Assembly: GCA_004010535.1 (NCBI GenBank)
Contig: RQYE01000006.1
Span: forward strand, 1 to 64,000
DNA: 64,000 bases
Direction: 5' to 3'
From: Coriobacteriales bacterium OH1046
Lineage (GTDB): Bacteria > Actinomycetota > Coriobacteriia > Coriobacteriales > Atopobiaceae
The translations under genes were made by a program, and so were the position numbers. Below are positions 44,242-55,796 of this stretch, piece by piece (the stretch's first letter is position 1; every line of letters begins with the position of its first letter). The notes beneath the pieces were generated by a model. The model had not been told where the DNA came from. It saw only the letters and a program-made list of their open reading frames with translations, and searched no databases.

Positions 44242-46842
44242 CTACCCCGCATCCCCGACGCGCTCGGCGAAGAGGCGGTCATCGGCCCCCACATCCACGC
44301 GCACGGCATCGCCCTCGCGGAGCCTGCCCTCGATGATGAGGTTGGCCACGTTGTCGACCACCTGGCGTTGGATGAGGCGCTTCAGGGGACGTGCGCCGTA
44401 GACCGGGTCGAGGCCATCGAAGGAGAGCGACTGCACCGCCGCAGGCGTGAGCTCAAGCGAGATGCGCTCTTTGGCAAGACGTGCACGCACATCCTTGAGC
44501 TGGATATCGACGATCTTCTCGATGTCGGCAAGACCGAGCGAGTGGAAGACCACCACGTCATCGATACGGTTCAGGAACTCGGGGCGGAAGACCTCGCGCA
44601 GGGCATCGGTAACCTGCTTCTGCATATCCTCGGGCGTAGCCGCCTGATTAGCTGCGGCGATGATCTGGCTGCCCACATTGGACGTCATGATGATGATCGT
44701 GTTCTTGAACGAGACCACGCGGCCCTGACCGTCGGTGAGGCGGCCATCGTCGAGTACCTGGAGCAGGATGTTGAACACATCCGGATGGGCCTTCTCCATC
44801 TCGTCGAGGAGGATGACGCAGTACGGATGGCGGCGGACTGCCTCGGTGAGCTGGCCGCCCTCATCGTAACCCACGTATCCTGGGGGCGCGCCGATGAGGC
44901 GCTGCACGGAGAACTTCTCCATGTACTCGGACATATCGATGCGCACGAGGGCCTTCTCATCGTCGAAGAGGCACTCCGCCAGGGCTTTCGCGAGCTCGGT
45001 CTTGCCCACGCCGGTGGGGCCGAGGAAGAAGAAGCTGCCCAGGGGACGCGCGGGGTCGGCAAGGCCCGCCCGGCTGCGGCGCACGGCTGCGGCCACGGCA
45101 GATACCGCCTCGTCCTGGCCGACGACGCGCTTGTGGAGCTCGGCCTCGAGCGATTTGAGCTTCTCGATCTCACCCTGCATCATCTTCGAGACGGGCACGC
45201 CCGTCCAGCTCGAGACGACCTCGGCGATCTCCTCGGAGGTGACCTCCTCCTTGAGGATGCCGCCCGCCTCCTGCTTGGCGACGAGGACTTCCTCTGCAGC
45301 GGCGAATTCCTTCTCGAGGCTCGGGATGGTGGCGTAGCGGAGCTCGGAGGCGCGTGCGAGGTTGCCATCGCGCGTGACGCGCTCCATCTCGCCCTTGGCC
45401 TCCTCGATCTTGGCCTTGAGATCCTGGACGCGGTCGATCGCGCCCTTCTCGTTCTCCCAATCCGCCTTCATGCCGTCGAGCTTCTCGCGCGTGGTCGCGA
45501 TCTCCGCGCGCAGCGTGCCGAGGCGTTCCTTGGAGGCCTCGTCCTCCTCCTTCATGAGGGCCTGCTCCTCGATCTGCATCTGCGTGAGCTGGCGGTCGAC
45601 CGCATCGATCTCGGCGGGCATGGAGTCGAGCTCCATGCGCAGGCGGCTGGCCGCCTCATCGACGAGGTCGATGGCCTTGTCGGGCAGGAAGCGGTCGGAG
45701 ATGTAGCGGTTGGAGAGATCGGCCGCCGAGACGAGCGCCGCATCGGTGATGCGCACGCGGTGGTGCTGCTCATAGCGCTCCTTGAGGCCGCGCAGGATGG
45801 AGATGGTATCCTCCACGGAAGGCTCGGAGACCATGACCGTCTGGAAACGGCGGGCAAGGGCCGCGTCCTTCTCCACGTACTTGCGGTACTCGTCGATCGT
45901 GGTGGCGCCGATGGCATGCAGCTCTCCGCGCGCGAGCGCGGGCTTCAGGATATTGCCCGCATCCATCGAGCCTTCGACCGCGCCGGCACCCACGATGAGA
46001 TGCAGCTCGTCGATGAAGAGGATGACCTGGCCATCCGACTTCTGGACCTCCTTCAGGACCGACTTCAGGCGGTCCTCGAACTCGCCGCGGTACTTGGCCC
46101 CCGCCACGAGCGCGCTCATGTCGAGCTCGATGATGTCCTTATCGCGGATGGTGGACGGCACGTCGCCTTCGACGATGCGCTGGGCAAGGCCCTCGACGAT
46201 AGCCGTCTTGCCCACGCCCGGCTCGCCGATGAGGACGGGGTTGTTCTTGGTGCGGCGGCTGAGCACCTGGATGGTGCGGCGGATCTCCTCCACGCGGCCC
46301 ACGACCGGATCGAGCTTGCCCTGACGGGCGAGGTCGGTGACGTTGCGCCCGTACTGCTCGAGGGCCTCGAACTGCGGCTTGGCATCCTGGCTGGTCACGC
46401 GCTCGTCTCCGCGCAGGTCGGCATAGGCTTCCCCGACGCGCTTGGCGGTGACGCCGAGCGCCCTCAGGGTATTGCCCGCGTCGCCCTTATCGTCTGTAAG
46501 CGCGCAGAGCAGGTGCTCGGAAGTGACGTAGGAGTCGCCCAGCTTGGACGCGAGCTTCTCGGCGGCCTCGGCAACGTGCATGAATCCAGCGCCGGGCGCG
46601 ACCATGCCCACCGAGCCGCTTACCTTGGGCTTGCCGGATATGATGGCATCGACCTGGGACTCGAGCAGATGCGGATCGGCGCCGACACGCTCGATGATGG
46701 CGGAGAGGTTGCGCTCCCCGCCCGAGAGCAGCGCCTTCAGCAGGTGGATCGGCTCGATCGAACCAGCCTGGGCATCGGCGGCGATGCCCATGGATGCCTG
46801 CAGGGCTTCTTGCGCGGTGACCGCCCATTTATCGATTCTCAT
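44242..46842 (-). CDS. clpB: ATP-dependent disaggregase ClpB
   Basis: 866 residues; AAGGAG nine bases before ATG. Clp-N repeats (1-145), first AAA+ domain with GEPGVGKT near 206 and [20 protein letters not shown], a middle coiled-coil domain (405-520), and second AAA+ domain with GPTGVGKT near 609 and an arginine finger. With DnaK it rescues aggregated proteins. The element ATCTAAGT-N7-TATAAGAT lies upstream. A 55-residue gene follows. Confidence 0.95.
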   Translation of the reverse strand: MRIDKWAVTAQEALQASMGIAADAQAGSIEPIHLLKALLSGGERNLSAIIERVGADPHLLESQVDAIISGKPKVSGSVGMVAPGAGFMHVAEAAEKLASKLGDSYVTSEHLLCALTDDKGDAGNTLRALGVTAKRVGEAYADLRGDERVTSQDAKPQFEALEQYGRNVTDLARQGKLDPVVGRVEEIRRTIQVLSRRTKNNPVLIGEPGVGKTAIVEGLAQRIVEGDVPSTIRDKDIIELDMSALVAGAKYRGEFEDRLKSVLKEVQKSDGQVILFIDELHLIVGAGAVEGSMDAGNILKPALARGELHAIGATTIDEYRKYVEKDAALARRFQTVMVSEPSVEDTISILRGLKERYEQHHRVRITDAALVSAADLSNRYISDRFLPDKAIDLVDEAASRLRMELDSMPAEIDAVDRQLTQMQIEEQALMKEEDEASKERLGTLRAEIATTREKLDGMKADWENEKGAIDRVQDLKAKIEEAKGEMERVTRDGNLARASELRYATIPSLEKEFAAAEEVLVAKQEAGGILKEEVTSEEIAEVVSSWTGVPVSKMMQGEIEKLKSLEAELHKRVVGQDEAVSAVAAAVRRSRAGLADPARPLGSFFFLGPTGVGKTELAKALAECLFDDEKALVRIDMSEYMEKFSVQRLIGAPPGYVGYDEGGQLTEAVRRHPYCVILLDEMEKAHPDVFNILLQVLDDGRLTDGQGRVVSFKNTIIIMTSNVGSQIIAAANQAATPEDMQKQVTDALREVFRPEFLNRIDDVVVFHSLGLADIEKIVDIQLKDVRARLAKERISLELTPAAVQSLSFDGLDPVYGARPLKRLIQRQVVDNVANLIIEGRLREGDAVRVDVGADDRLFAERVGDAG

Positions 46843-46924
46843 GTATATCTACTCCTTCTGCACCCGAAGCGGGTATCGTCATTGATCAAGGAAGTTATGC
46901 CCGCTGCACAGGCAGGCTATACAA

Positions 46925-46947
46925 ATCTAAGTGTGTTTGTATAAGAT
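46925..46947. promoter_or_regulatory. Heat-shock element, clpB copy
   Basis: ATCTAAGT, seven bases, TATAAGAT, 83-105 bases before the clpB start. Arms match the hsp20 copy exactly. Confidence 0.65.
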
Positions 46948-47029
46948 TTTCACCCTGCATACCGAAAAGCGGCGGCATCGAGTCCATCGGAACCCTCGGC
47001 CGCACGGAGCCGCCGATGGCCTCCGAAGA

Positions 47030-47920
47030 TCACCAAGCGCGTTCCCAACGCGGCTGGACCCCTATGCCCACAAGATCGGGACCGGTGTGCACGAGCAGGT
47101 CGGGGGATACGCCGGAGCGCAGAACCTCTCCCGCAACCTCTATGCCGTATTCCGCAAGCCCTTTACGGAGCTTTCCCTCGAGCCCGTCGAAATGATCGTT
47201 GCCCGCACTGCAGCAGATGGCGAGCCGCACCGGGCGACCGAGTCCCTGCGCATGCTCGAGCACAAGGGATACCTCCGCGTCAAGCGAGCGTTCCCAACCC
47301 CGCACCCTGCGCGCCACGGTGTAACGCCCATTCCTATCGCAGGTTATGACGGGATTGATGCGGAGGAAGGATCCCAGGCGGTACACCGCTTCGGAGATGC
47401 GCCCTCCCTTGCGCAGATACTCGAGGGTCTTCGTCGAGAAGAACACGCGGGTATCGCGCGAGAGCTTATCGAGGGATGCGACCAACGTATCGAAGGGAGC
47501 GCCGGCTTCCGCCATCTCCACGGCGGCGATGGTCACCATGCCCGCAGCGATGCCGATGCTCCGCGAATCGATCGCCGCCACGGGAAAACCCTCCATCCGA
47601 TCCGCCATGAGGCGCACCGTATGGTTGGTCGCGGAAAGGCCGGCAGCGATGGTGACGAAGATGGCGCCCTCGTACCCGTCGTCACGCACCCGCTCCAATG
47701 CCGTGCGTATCTCGTCGGGAGAGGGCAGGGAGGTCGTGGGGATCTCCTGGGCGAGCAGGGCTGCCATCTGGTCGGATGCGATGTCGGCGCCGGAACGGAG
47801 GCTCGACCCGTCGGAGAGGTTGATGCGCAGGGCCACCTCGCGCACATCATGTGCCATGATGAAGGATCTCGGGGTATTGGTGCCGGTATCGGTGAGGATG
47901 GCGATCCCCCGTGAGCCCAT
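47030..47920 (-). CDS. DegV-family fatty-acid-binding protein
   Basis: 296 residues. IAILTDTGTNTPRSFI, the central TTSLPSPDE, IDSRSIGIAAGMVTIAAVE and TKTLEYLRKGGRIS match DegV proteins, which bind fatty acids for phospholipid synthesis kinases. Divergent from the DUF1836 gene, with a palindromic repeat between them. Confidence 0.9.
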   Translation of the reverse strand: MGSRGIAILTDTGTNTPRSFIMAHDVREVALRINLSDGSSLRSGADIASDQMAALLAQEIPTTSLPSPDEIRTALERVRDDGYEGAIFVTIAAGLSATNHTVRLMADRMEGFPVAAIDSRSIGIAAGMVTIAAVEMAEAGAPFDTLVASLDKLSRDTRVFFSTKTLEYLRKGGRISEAVYRLGSFLRINPVITCDRNGRYTVARRVRGWERSLDAEVSLVLEHAQGLGRPVRLAICCSAGNDHFDGLEGKLRKGLAEYGIEVAGEVLRSGVSPDLLVHTGPDLVGIGVQPRWERAW

Positions 47921-47974
47921 ATCCTCCCCTTCCCCGCGCTGCCGTTCTACCTATATGGATATTATAACCCTATA

Positions 47975-47995
47975 ATCTAGTTTTTAATACTAGAT
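47975..47995. promoter_or_regulatory. 7-7-7 inverted repeat between degV and DUF1836 genes
   Basis: ATCTAGT, seven bases, ACTAGAT. Same geometry as the HAIR operators of HspR (seven-base arms, seven-base gap), with a different sequence. TATAAT-like strings flank it on both strands. Confidence 0.5.
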
Positions 47996-48071
47996 AGTCG
48001 CATTATCGTTTTGCCCTATCATGGGAAGAGGCATCGGGCGACGATGCGCAGAAGGACGCAAGGAGGATGCC

Positions 48072-48692
48072 ATGGTGCACGATGGCGCTGCGGAACCCGG
48101 TCGGCAAGACGATTACGAGGCGGGCTATGCCGCCTATGCCGAGCGGATGAGGAGCCTGCATATCTCGCGCGTCGCCGAGATGCCGCGCATCGAGCTCTAT
48201 CTCGATCAGGTTCTCTCGATCGTATCATCCGAGCTTGCGTTCATGTACGCCCCCGGCGAGCGCGTGGTGACGGGGGCGATGGTGAACAACTACGTGAAGC
48301 AGCGCGTCGTCCCGGCACCCGTGCGGAAACGCTATGCACGGCGCCACCTCGCGACGCTGCTCTTCGTGTGCGCGTTCAAGCAGGTCCTCTCCATCGAGCA
48401 GATCCGCGTGCTGCTCGCCCTCGCGGCCGAGGCGGATATCGATAGCACGCGCGCATACGACGATATGATCGGGCTCTTCGAGGAGACGCTCCGCGAGCTC
48501 TTCTCCGAAGATCCCGGCGAGCCGCCTGCACGGATATCCTCCACATTGCGTTTCTTCAACACCCAAGGTGAGCCGGTGGACGGAAAGCTGGAAGGCCTCT
48601 TCGAGAACGCCGTGATCTTGCTCGCCTACTCCGTGCACGTGAACGCTGTGATCTCCCTCCGGGAGAGCGCTATCGGCGGACGGGCCCTCTGA
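48072..48692 (+). CDS. DUF1836 protein
   Basis: 206 residues from ATG 48072, with AAGGAGG five bases upstream. EMPRIELYLDQVLSIV, 'TGAMVNNYVKQRVVPAP' and KRYARRHLATLLFVCAFKQV then LSIEQI are the signature blocks of DUF1836. Proteins with this domain look like HTH regulators of small molecules or sporulation-like processes in Firmicutes; no function is assigned. Transcribed divergently from degV. Confidence 0.85.
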   Translation: MVHDGAAEPGRQDDYEAGYAAYAERMRSLHISRVAEMPRIELYLDQVLSIVSSELAFMYAPGERVVTGAMVNNYVKQRVVPAPVRKRYARRHLATLLFVCAFKQVLSIEQIRVLLALAAEADIDSTRAYDDMIGLFEETLRELFSEDPGEPPARISSTLRFFNTQGEPVDGKLEGLFENAVILLAYSVHVNAVISLRESAIGGRAL

Positions 48693-48718
48693 TCGAGCCG
48701 AACCGCCCATCTTAGCCG

Positions 48719-49138
48719 TCAGGCGTCCTTGCCCTCGAGGAACCCGCGCAGGACCTGCTCGGGACCTTGGCCCTCGTAACGGGCGAGCGCGGTGATGCGC
48801 TGCTGCATCTTGAACTCGTGGACCTCGTCCTCGAGTTCGCGCACGCGCCGGGTGAGCTCGTCGATCTTCTCATCTTTCTCGAGCTGGCGCTCGCGCATGT
48901 CGAGGATGCGGACAACTCCCGCGAGGTTGATCCCCTCGTCGGTGAGCTTGCTGATAAGGCCGAGGCGCTCGATGTCCGCTTGGCTGTAGAGGCGCGTATT
49001 GCCGCGGCTGCGACCGGGTGTGACCAAGCCCTTCTGCTCGTACACGCGCAGCGTCTGCGGATGCATGCCCGTGAGATCGGCCGCGACGCTGATCATATAG
49101 AGCGGTTTATCCTTATCGCTCTCGTGCTCATGCACCAT
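48719..49138 (-). CDS. hspR: HspR-type MerR repressor
   Basis: 139 residues from ATG 49138. A MerR HTH with [20 protein letters not shown] then [20 protein letters not shown] is close to HspR of Streptomyces and Mycobacterium. C-terminal coiled coil (residues 75-120). In those bacteria HspR with DnaK represses the dnaK operon and clpB via HAIR sites. It overlaps dnaJ by 11 bases and is last in the dnaK-grpE-dnaJ-hspR operon. It probably binds the three ATCTAAGT-N7 elements. Confidence 0.88.
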   Translation of the reverse strand: MVHEHESDKDKPLYMISVAADLTGMHPQTLRVYEQKGLVTPGRSRGNTRLYSQADIERLGLISKLTDEGINLAGVVRILDMRERQLEKDEKIDELTRRVRELEDEVHEFKMQQRITALARYEGQGPEQVLRGFLEGKDA

Positions 49139-50081
49139 GGCGTTCCACGTCCTCCCTGTAGTCGCGCTTGTCGGCATCGGCAAGCGCCTGGAACGCGTCG
49201 CGCTCCTTTGCCGACAGGCGCGTGGGCACCTTCACGCGCACGGTGACGTAGAGGGCGCCGCGCGCATCCTTGCGCTTGACGTTGGGGGCGCCGAGATCCT
49301 TGAAGCGGAAGGTCTTGCCATCCTGCGTCCCGGCAGGGACCTTGAGGCGCACCGTCTTATGCTCCGGCGTGGGGACGTCGATCTGGGCGCCGAGAACCGC
49401 CTCGTAGATGCTGATGGGCAGCTCCATGCGCACATCGGCGCCATCGCGCTTGAAGATCGGATCCTCGGCCACGCGCGTGGTGACCACGAGGTCGCCGCGC
49501 GCGCCGCCGTTCGGGCTGTACTCGCCACGCCCTTTGTAGCGGAGCTTGCCGCCGTCGACGGCGCCGGCGGGAATCTTGACCGTGATGGTCTGCTCCTCGC
49601 CGGTGGACGGCACGCGATAGCTGACCTTGCGTGTTGCGCCGGAGAACGCCTCGTCGGCCGTGACATCGACTGCGAGCGTGAGATCTTGGCCGCGCGACGG
49701 GCGCTGTGCACGGGCGGCGCCCGGCATCCCGCCCCCGAAGAACTGGGAGAAGTCGAACCCGCCGAAGGCCCCATCGCCGTTGCGCATGTTGGTGAACATC
49801 TGCTGCCAGTCCACGTTGCCCACGTTGACGTTGTAGCCGCGGGCACCGCCGGTACCGCCGGGAATGCCCCCGCCGAACATGAGGAGCTGGTCGTACTCCT
49901 TGCGCTTCTTCTCGTCGGAGAGCGTGTTGTAGGCCTCCGAGATCTCCTTGAACTTGGCCTCGTCGCCCCCACGGTCGGGATGGTGCCGTGCCGCGAGCTT
50001 GTGGAACGCAGCCTTGATCTCGTCTTGGGAGGCGCCGCGCTTTACGCCCAGGACGTCATAGTATGTCGCATTGCCAGCCAT
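49128..50081 (-). CDS. dnaJ: DnaJ/CbpA-type co-chaperone without zinc finger
   Basis: 317 residues from ATG 50081. J-domain 5-70 with the HPD motif (ARHHPDRGG), a G/F-rich linker ([14 protein letters not shown]), then the substrate-binding C-terminal domains ([20 protein letters not shown]...). The CxxCxGxG zinc repeats are absent, so it is a class B (CbpA-like) J-protein. It stimulates DnaK. Third gene of the operon. Confidence 0.92.
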   Translation of the reverse strand: MAGNATYYDVLGVKRGASQDEIKAAFHKLAARHHPDRGGDEAKFKEISEAYNTLSDEKKRKEYDQLLMFGGGIPGGTGGARGYNVNVGNVDWQQMFTNMRNGDGAFGGFDFSQFFGGGMPGAARAQRPSRGQDLTLAVDVTADEAFSGATRKVSYRVPSTGEEQTITVKIPAGAVDGGKLRYKGRGEYSPNGGARGDLVVTTRVAEDPIFKRDGADVRMELPISIYEAVLGAQIDVPTPEHKTVRLKVPAGTQDGKTFRFKDLGAPNVKRKDARGALYVTVRVKVPTRLSAKERDAFQALADADKRDYREDVERHGA

Positions 50082-50171
50082 AAAGCCCGCCTCCCTCCTA
50101 TCTGCTCGGGAACCTCTCATGCTTCCCGGGGATACGCCCCCGGCACGAGGGGGCATCCCCGGATGATGCCG

Positions 50172-50903
50172 CTACTCGGCCCTCTCCGCGTTGTCGCTGT
50201 CTGCCGCCCCGGACTCTTGGACGGGACGCTTGGGGCCGCCGAAGGTGACCGTGACCATCGCCGAGCGGATGATCTTGCCGCCCATGCGATAGCCCTTCTG
50301 GTACACCTGCGCGACGGTCTCGTCGTAGACGTCCGCTCTCTCCTCGCGGCCCACCGCTTGGTGTTCCAGCGGGTCGAAGGGCTGTCCTGCGGGGTCGATG
50401 ACCGCAACGCCTTCCTTCTCGAGCACCGAGAGGATCTTGGCGTGCACCGCAGCGATGCCTTCGACGAACTGCGTCAGCTCGCTGTTGCCGCTGCCCTCGG
50501 CATGGTCGACGGCACGCTCGAGATCGTCGATGACGGGGAGCAGGTTGGCGACGAGCCCCTCGGTGGCGCGCTCGCGCTCGGCGAGGCGCTCTGCTGCCGT
50601 GCGGCGGCGGAAGTTCTCCCAGTCCGCCTGCAGGCGCAGCAGCTTGTCGTTTGCCTCGCCCGCGGCCTTTGCGGCATCCTCGAGGCGCGTCTCCGCCTCG
50701 ACGGCGCGGGCCTCGAGGTCGATCATATCCTGCTGCTGCTTCTGGGCGATCTCGGCCTCAGCTGCCTCTGCGCCTGCGCGCTTGGCTGCCTCGATCATCT
50801 CCTCCTCGGTCATCTCGTGCTTCTCGGCGGGCTCGGACGGAGCCTTCCGGGCTCCGTCCTCGACCTTGATCTTGGCCTTCTTCTTTCCATCCTTGCTCGT
50901 CAT
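50172..50903 (-). CDS. grpE: Nucleotide-exchange factor GrpE
   Basis: 243 residues. A long N-terminal coiled coil (residues 45-130, with ADWENFRRRTAAERLAERER) and the beta-domain with FDPLEHQAVGREERAD and V-Y-Q-K-G-Y are typical. The N-terminal 45 residues are charged and probably unstructured. It releases ADP from DnaK. 15 bases after dnaK. Confidence 0.95.
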   Translation of the reverse strand: MTSKDGKKKAKIKVEDGARKAPSEPAEKHEMTEEEMIEAAKRAGAEAAEAEIAQKQQQDMIDLEARAVEAETRLEDAAKAAGEANDKLLRLQADWENFRRRTAAERLAERERATEGLVANLLPVIDDLERAVDHAEGSGNSELTQFVEGIAAVHAKILSVLEKEGVAVIDPAGQPFDPLEHQAVGREERADVYDETVAQVYQKGYRMGGKIIRSAMVTVTFGGPKRPVQESGAADSDNAERAE

Positions 50904-50918
50904 GCTTGCCGCCCACCC

Positions 50919-52802
<1,884 letters not shown>

Positions 52803-52888
52803 AGTGAATCCCTTCCTTCTGCGCCATGCGGCGCTTGATTTCTAATACCTGTACAGGTTATCCCCTTTCAGGGACGTTTGTATACATA

Positions 52889-52911
52889 ATCTAAGTCTCC
52901 ACATAATAGAT
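52889..52911. promoter_or_regulatory. Heat-shock element, dnaK copy
   Basis: ATCTAAGT, seven bases, TAATAGAT. Left arm identical to the clpB and hsp20 copies; right arm differs in two positions. Confidence 0.65.
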
Positions 52912-53207
52912 TATCTGAGCAAGCGAAAGGTACTCGGTTCCGCGGCGCGAATATGCCGGCGCGAGGGCATGACGCTATCTGCGGCATTGCCCCACCCGCC
53001 CCTGCACTCGGAGATCCAAGCCTGCGCGGAACCCCTTGAAGCACTGCCCGCTGGGAAGTGCGGCGAGCGGGCCGTCAAAGGTGAGGGCATGCCGATCGGG
53101 AGGAACTAACATCCCCATCATCCAAACTTATTTGTATAAGCTGACATTATGCATGAGGCCCGTGATGATCTTCATCCCGATGAGCCGCATCGCACCTTAC
53201 CCCCCCT

Positions 53208-53231
53208 CCACCCGCAGAGCGGGTGGGTTTT
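53208..53231 (+). terminator. Terminator, perhaps of a small RNA
   Basis: CCACCCGC and GCGGGTGG form an eight-base stem with an AGA loop and TTTT follows. No gene ends here on the plus strand, so a short transcript starting near 53130-53150 is possible. Confidence 0.6.
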
Positions 53232-53419
53232 GACGCCCCGCTACGCGCAGCGCGGGCTAAAGCCTTCGAAAAGGGACGCATGGGCGTGTTTATCGTATTC
53301 CAGCTGGAACCATTCGACCATCCCTCCGGTGTCAAACGACTCGCCTTCTCTGCTGACGTGGCCGCTAGCCTAAGGAAACCGAAGAGGTCATCCAAGCACT
53401 GGCGCGGAAACCGCCTAGA

Positions 53420-53575
53420 TTTGCCACGAAGGGCATTTATTCCGCAGTTTTTCGGTCTCGAACCGCCATCGGGCGAGGACCCGGCCTACGTTTGCGCAGC
53501 TCAGCTGAGAGCATGTGTCGCCCCGATGAGCGGATGGCACCCGAATCTTGCGGAATAAATGCCCTTCGTGGCAAA
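53420..53575. repeat. 27-bp perfect inverted repeat enclosing a structured core
   Basis: Arm 1 is 53420-53446 (TTTGCCACGAAGGGCATTTA...) and arm 2 is 53549-53575, its exact complement. The 102 bases between contain a second inverted pair, CATCGGGCGA with TCGCCCCGATG, so almost all of the 156 bases can fold. Possible MITE or recombination substrate next to the attachment site. Confidence 0.7.
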
Positions 53576-53594
53576 AAAGACCCGATCGCCTGCC

Positions 53595-53622
53595 AAGCCG
53601 CCTCTAAATACGGAGGCGGCTT
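53595..53622. repeat. 10-bp stem hairpin
   Basis: AAGCCGCCTC pairs with GAGGCGGCTT around eight bases; no T-tract on either strand. Confidence 0.5.
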
Positions 53623-53628
53623 AATAAA

Positions 53629-53655
53629 AAGCCAGAGGCTCACCACCCCTGGCTT
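53629..53655 (-). terminator. Terminator of the original tRNA-Pro gene
   Basis: On the minus strand AAGCCAG...CTGGCTT forms a stem and is followed by TTTTATT, ten bases after the tRNA CCA end. Confidence 0.7.
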
Positions 53656-53664
53656 GTCCTTTTC

Positions 53665-53709
53665 TGGTCGGGACGACTGGATTCGAACCAGCGGCCTCAC
53701 GGTCCCGAA
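53665..53709 (-). tRNA. 3' half of tRNA-Pro(CGG), attachment-site remnant
   Basis: Minus strand reads from the anticodon loop TTCGGGA (anticodon CGG) through the T-arm GCTGG-TTCGAAT-CCAGT to the acceptor CGTCCCG-A-CCA. The matching 5' half (CGGGACG...) is absent; the next bases belong to the integrated element. So this is the 45-bp identity segment left at one end of the insertion, and a complete tRNA-Pro is expected at the other end beyond 64000. Confidence 0.8.
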
Positions 53710-53917
53710 AAAGTTCCAGCGCTCAAAGATAGGCTTTACCGTTCTGGCCGTCAAGTCACTTTTCGGTATTTGACCTGCAGTTTTGTCAGCATCGACCGTT
53801 TCCGTCGAGTATTGTCCCTTCCATCACTGGACGGGCGTTTGTGGCCAGTTTGTGGCCAGTCGAGACCGCGTTTTGTGGCCACTCCCGAACGCCCAAGTCG
53901 ATGGAAGGACGCAGCCT

Positions 53918-55132
53918 ATGAAGCCCATGAAGTACTCGAACCCCTCCGTGAGGGACCGTGGCGGCGGACACTGGCAGGCCCGCTTCAGGTACAAGGAGGG
54001 AGACAAGTGGCGGACCCTCTCCAGGAACCTAGAGGCGACGTCGAAGAGGGACGCGAACAAGAAGGCGACCCAGCTCCACAGGCAGCTCGAGGAGGAGGCT
54101 GAGCGCGCCAAGCTCCGGGTGCTGCTCGTCATGGACGAGGACGAGGCCGTCTTGGAGAGGTTCCTGGAGAAGTACATCTCCGGGATCGAGGGCTCAGGGC
54201 AGATCGAGAGGACGACCGCTGCGGGATACCGCTCCTCGGCCGCGCACATCTGCAGGTACCTCGGGGACGTCAGGATCGACGACATCACCGCCGACATGAT
54301 CGTCACGATGCAGAGGAGGCTCCTCACGGAGGACGGCCTGTGCTCTGACTCCGTGGCCAAGGACCACCGGCTGCTCAAGCAGGCCCTGTCCTACGCCGTG
54401 GAGACCGGGGCGCTCGCCAAGAGCCCCTTCACGAAGTCGCTCAAGGCGCCGAAGAGGCGGCGGCGCGAGCCGAACGCCCTCGACGACTCGGAGCGCCAGA
54501 GGCTTCTGGCCGCGCTCGACTCCATGGTCGACAGCGAGCTCACCCTCGCGGTGCGACTCGGGCTCTCCGCCGGCCTCAGGCGCGAGGAGATATGCGGGCT
54601 CAGGTGGCGCGACGTCGACTTCCAGAGGGACCTCATCCTCGTCAGGAACGCGGTAACCGAGGCCGCCGGGCACAGCTTCGAGAAGGGGCCGAAGTCCGAG
54701 ACCAGCCGGCGCGACATCCCCCTCGAGCCGGACCTCAAGGCGAGGCTCGAGGCCAAGTACAAGAGGGTACTCGCCTCATCCGGCAAGGCCAAGGCCGCGA
54801 GCCGCTACGTCATCGAGACCTCCGAGGGCAGGTGGTACCTGCCCAGCCGCCTGGGGAAGGAGTTCTCGTCCCTCGCCAGGTCTCTCGACCTGGTGGGCAC
54901 CATCGGCAAGAGGGTCACCCTGCACGACCTCCGGCACACCTACGCTACCTTCCTCATCGCCCGCGGGGTCGACGTCAAGACGGTCGCGTCGCTCATGGGC
55001 CACGCCGACGCGACGGTGACGCTCAACGTCTACGCGAGCGCCGACCCGACGGCACGCCAGCAGGCGGCGGACGTCGTCGCCGAGGCGATGGCGGAGAGGG
55101 CCCCGAAGGGCCCGTTTTCGCTCGTTTCGTGA
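53918..55132 (+). CDS. int: Tyrosine site-specific integrase
   Basis: 404 residues from ATG 53918; a longer open frame to 53783 lacks an SD. An N-terminal Arm-binding domain (SNPSVRDRGGGHWQARFRYK), a SAM-like core-binding domain (residues 85-190) and the catalytic domain with Arg in GLSAGLRREEICGLRW near 225, H-x-x-R in TLHDLRHTYATFL near 338, GHADATVTLNVY with the nucleophile tyrosine near 371. The gene sits 200 bases from the tRNA-Pro fragment, as expected for an integrase that targets tRNA genes. Confidence 0.93.
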   Translation: MKPMKYSNPSVRDRGGGHWQARFRYKEGDKWRTLSRNLEATSKRDANKKATQLHRQLEEEAERAKLRVLLVMDEDEAVLERFLEKYISGIEGSGQIERTTAAGYRSSAAHICRYLGDVRIDDITADMIVTMQRRLLTEDGLCSDSVAKDHRLLKQALSYAVETGALAKSPFTKSLKAPKRRRREPNALDDSERQRLLAALDSMVDSELTLAVRLGLSAGLRREEICGLRWRDVDFQRDLILVRNAVTEAAGHSFEKGPKSETSRRDIPLEPDLKARLEAKYKRVLASSGKAKAASRYVIETSEGRWYLPSRLGKEFSSLARSLDLVGTIGKRVTLHDLRHTYATFLIARGVDVKTVASLMGHADATVTLNVYASADPTARQQAADVVAEAMAERAPKGPFSLVS

Positions 55133-55244
55133 AGCGGATACCACGGGATGCCTGCGGACACTTCCGACAACACGGCCAGCACGCGAGAGCGCGGCCAAGG
55201 CATAGCCTCAAGCATGTCACGGCACCAGAAGGAAGGAGCAGGAA

Positions 55245-55469
55245 ATGATGGAAGCAGCAAGGCCAGCCAGCGCGCTACGGGACAACTCCGCCCTCAGGGA
55301 CAGGCCGGAGTGGCTGTCGCCGAGGGACATCGCGGAGGTGTTCGGGGTGGGAAAGAGCAAGTCCTACGAGATCTGCGCCGCCCTGCCGCACATCTACGTC
55401 GGGCGCAACATCCGCGTCAACAGGCAGACGGTGGCAAAGGAGATCCTAGAGAAGGGCAGGCTGCCGTAG
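55245..55469 (+). CDS. Excisionase-like HTH protein, copy 1
   Basis: 74 residues; AAGGAGCAGGAA before ATGATG. Core ALRDRPEWLSPRDIAEVFGV then GKSKSYEICAALPHIYVGRN is an excisionase/MerR-like HTH; the end KEILEKGRLP is shared with the next gene. Immediately downstream of the integrase and probably the directionality factor. Confidence 0.75.
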   Translation: MMEAARPASALRDNSALRDRPEWLSPRDIAEVFGVGKSKSYEICAALPHIYVGRNIRVNRQTVAKEILEKGRLP

Positions 55470-55497
55470 AGCGACCCACGCCATAGACACCAGGCCC

Positions 55498-55539
55498 GGA
55501 GCCGCGCCACGTCGCACGAGAGCGACATGACGCGGCTCC
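55498..55539 (+). terminator. Long hairpin between the two HTH genes
   Basis: GGAGCCGCG (55498-55506) pairs with CGCGGCTCC (55531-55539), and inside it GTCGC pairs with GCGAC. CCTTTG follows, a weak tail. A terminator or attenuator that could uncouple the two HTH genes. Confidence 0.6.
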
Positions 55540-55574
55540 CCTTTGTATGGCAGAGACACAAGAAGGGAGAGGCG

Positions 55575-55796
55575 ATGGAAGGACCGACCGGGGCGAGCTC
55601 CCTCAGGGACCACTCGCCGCTGTCCGACAGGCCCGAGTGGCTGTCGCCGAGGGACCTCCAAGAGGTCTTCGGCATCGGGCGGACCAAGTCGTTCAACATC
55701 TGCAAGGAGCTGCCCCACATCCACATCGGCAGGTGCATAAGGGTGCACAAGTCGACAATCGTCAAGGAGCTGATGGAGAAGGGCAGGCTTCCCTAG
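55575..55796 (+). CDS. Excisionase-like HTH protein, copy 2
   Basis: 73 residues from ATG 55575 (GGGAGAGGCG upstream; the frame from 55527 reads through the hairpin and is not used). PEWLSPRDLQEVFGIGRTKS then FNICKELPHIHIGRCIRVHK parallels copy 1 along its whole length, ending KELMEKGRLP. A clear tandem duplicate that has diverged in the recognition helix. Confidence 0.75.
   Translation: MEGPTGASSLRDHSPLSDRPEWLSPRDLQEVFGIGRTKSFNICKELPHIHIGRCIRVHKSTIVKELMEKGRLP

Larger units (their letters stand above)
52912..53664. other. Intergenic region between dnaK and the tRNA-Pro fragment
   Basis: No clear gene. It holds a terminator (53208-53231), a 27-bp inverted repeat pair (53420-53575), a strong hairpin (53595-53622) and the tRNA-side terminator (53629-53655). 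A plus-strand frame 53281-53420 (IVFQLEPFDHPSGV...) is protein-like but has no start signal or known family. Confidence 0.45.

Noticed and set aside
44368-46944. An 858-codon plus-strand frame
   Set aside because: Antisense of clpB; low-complexity Leu/Glu/Asp product without family features.
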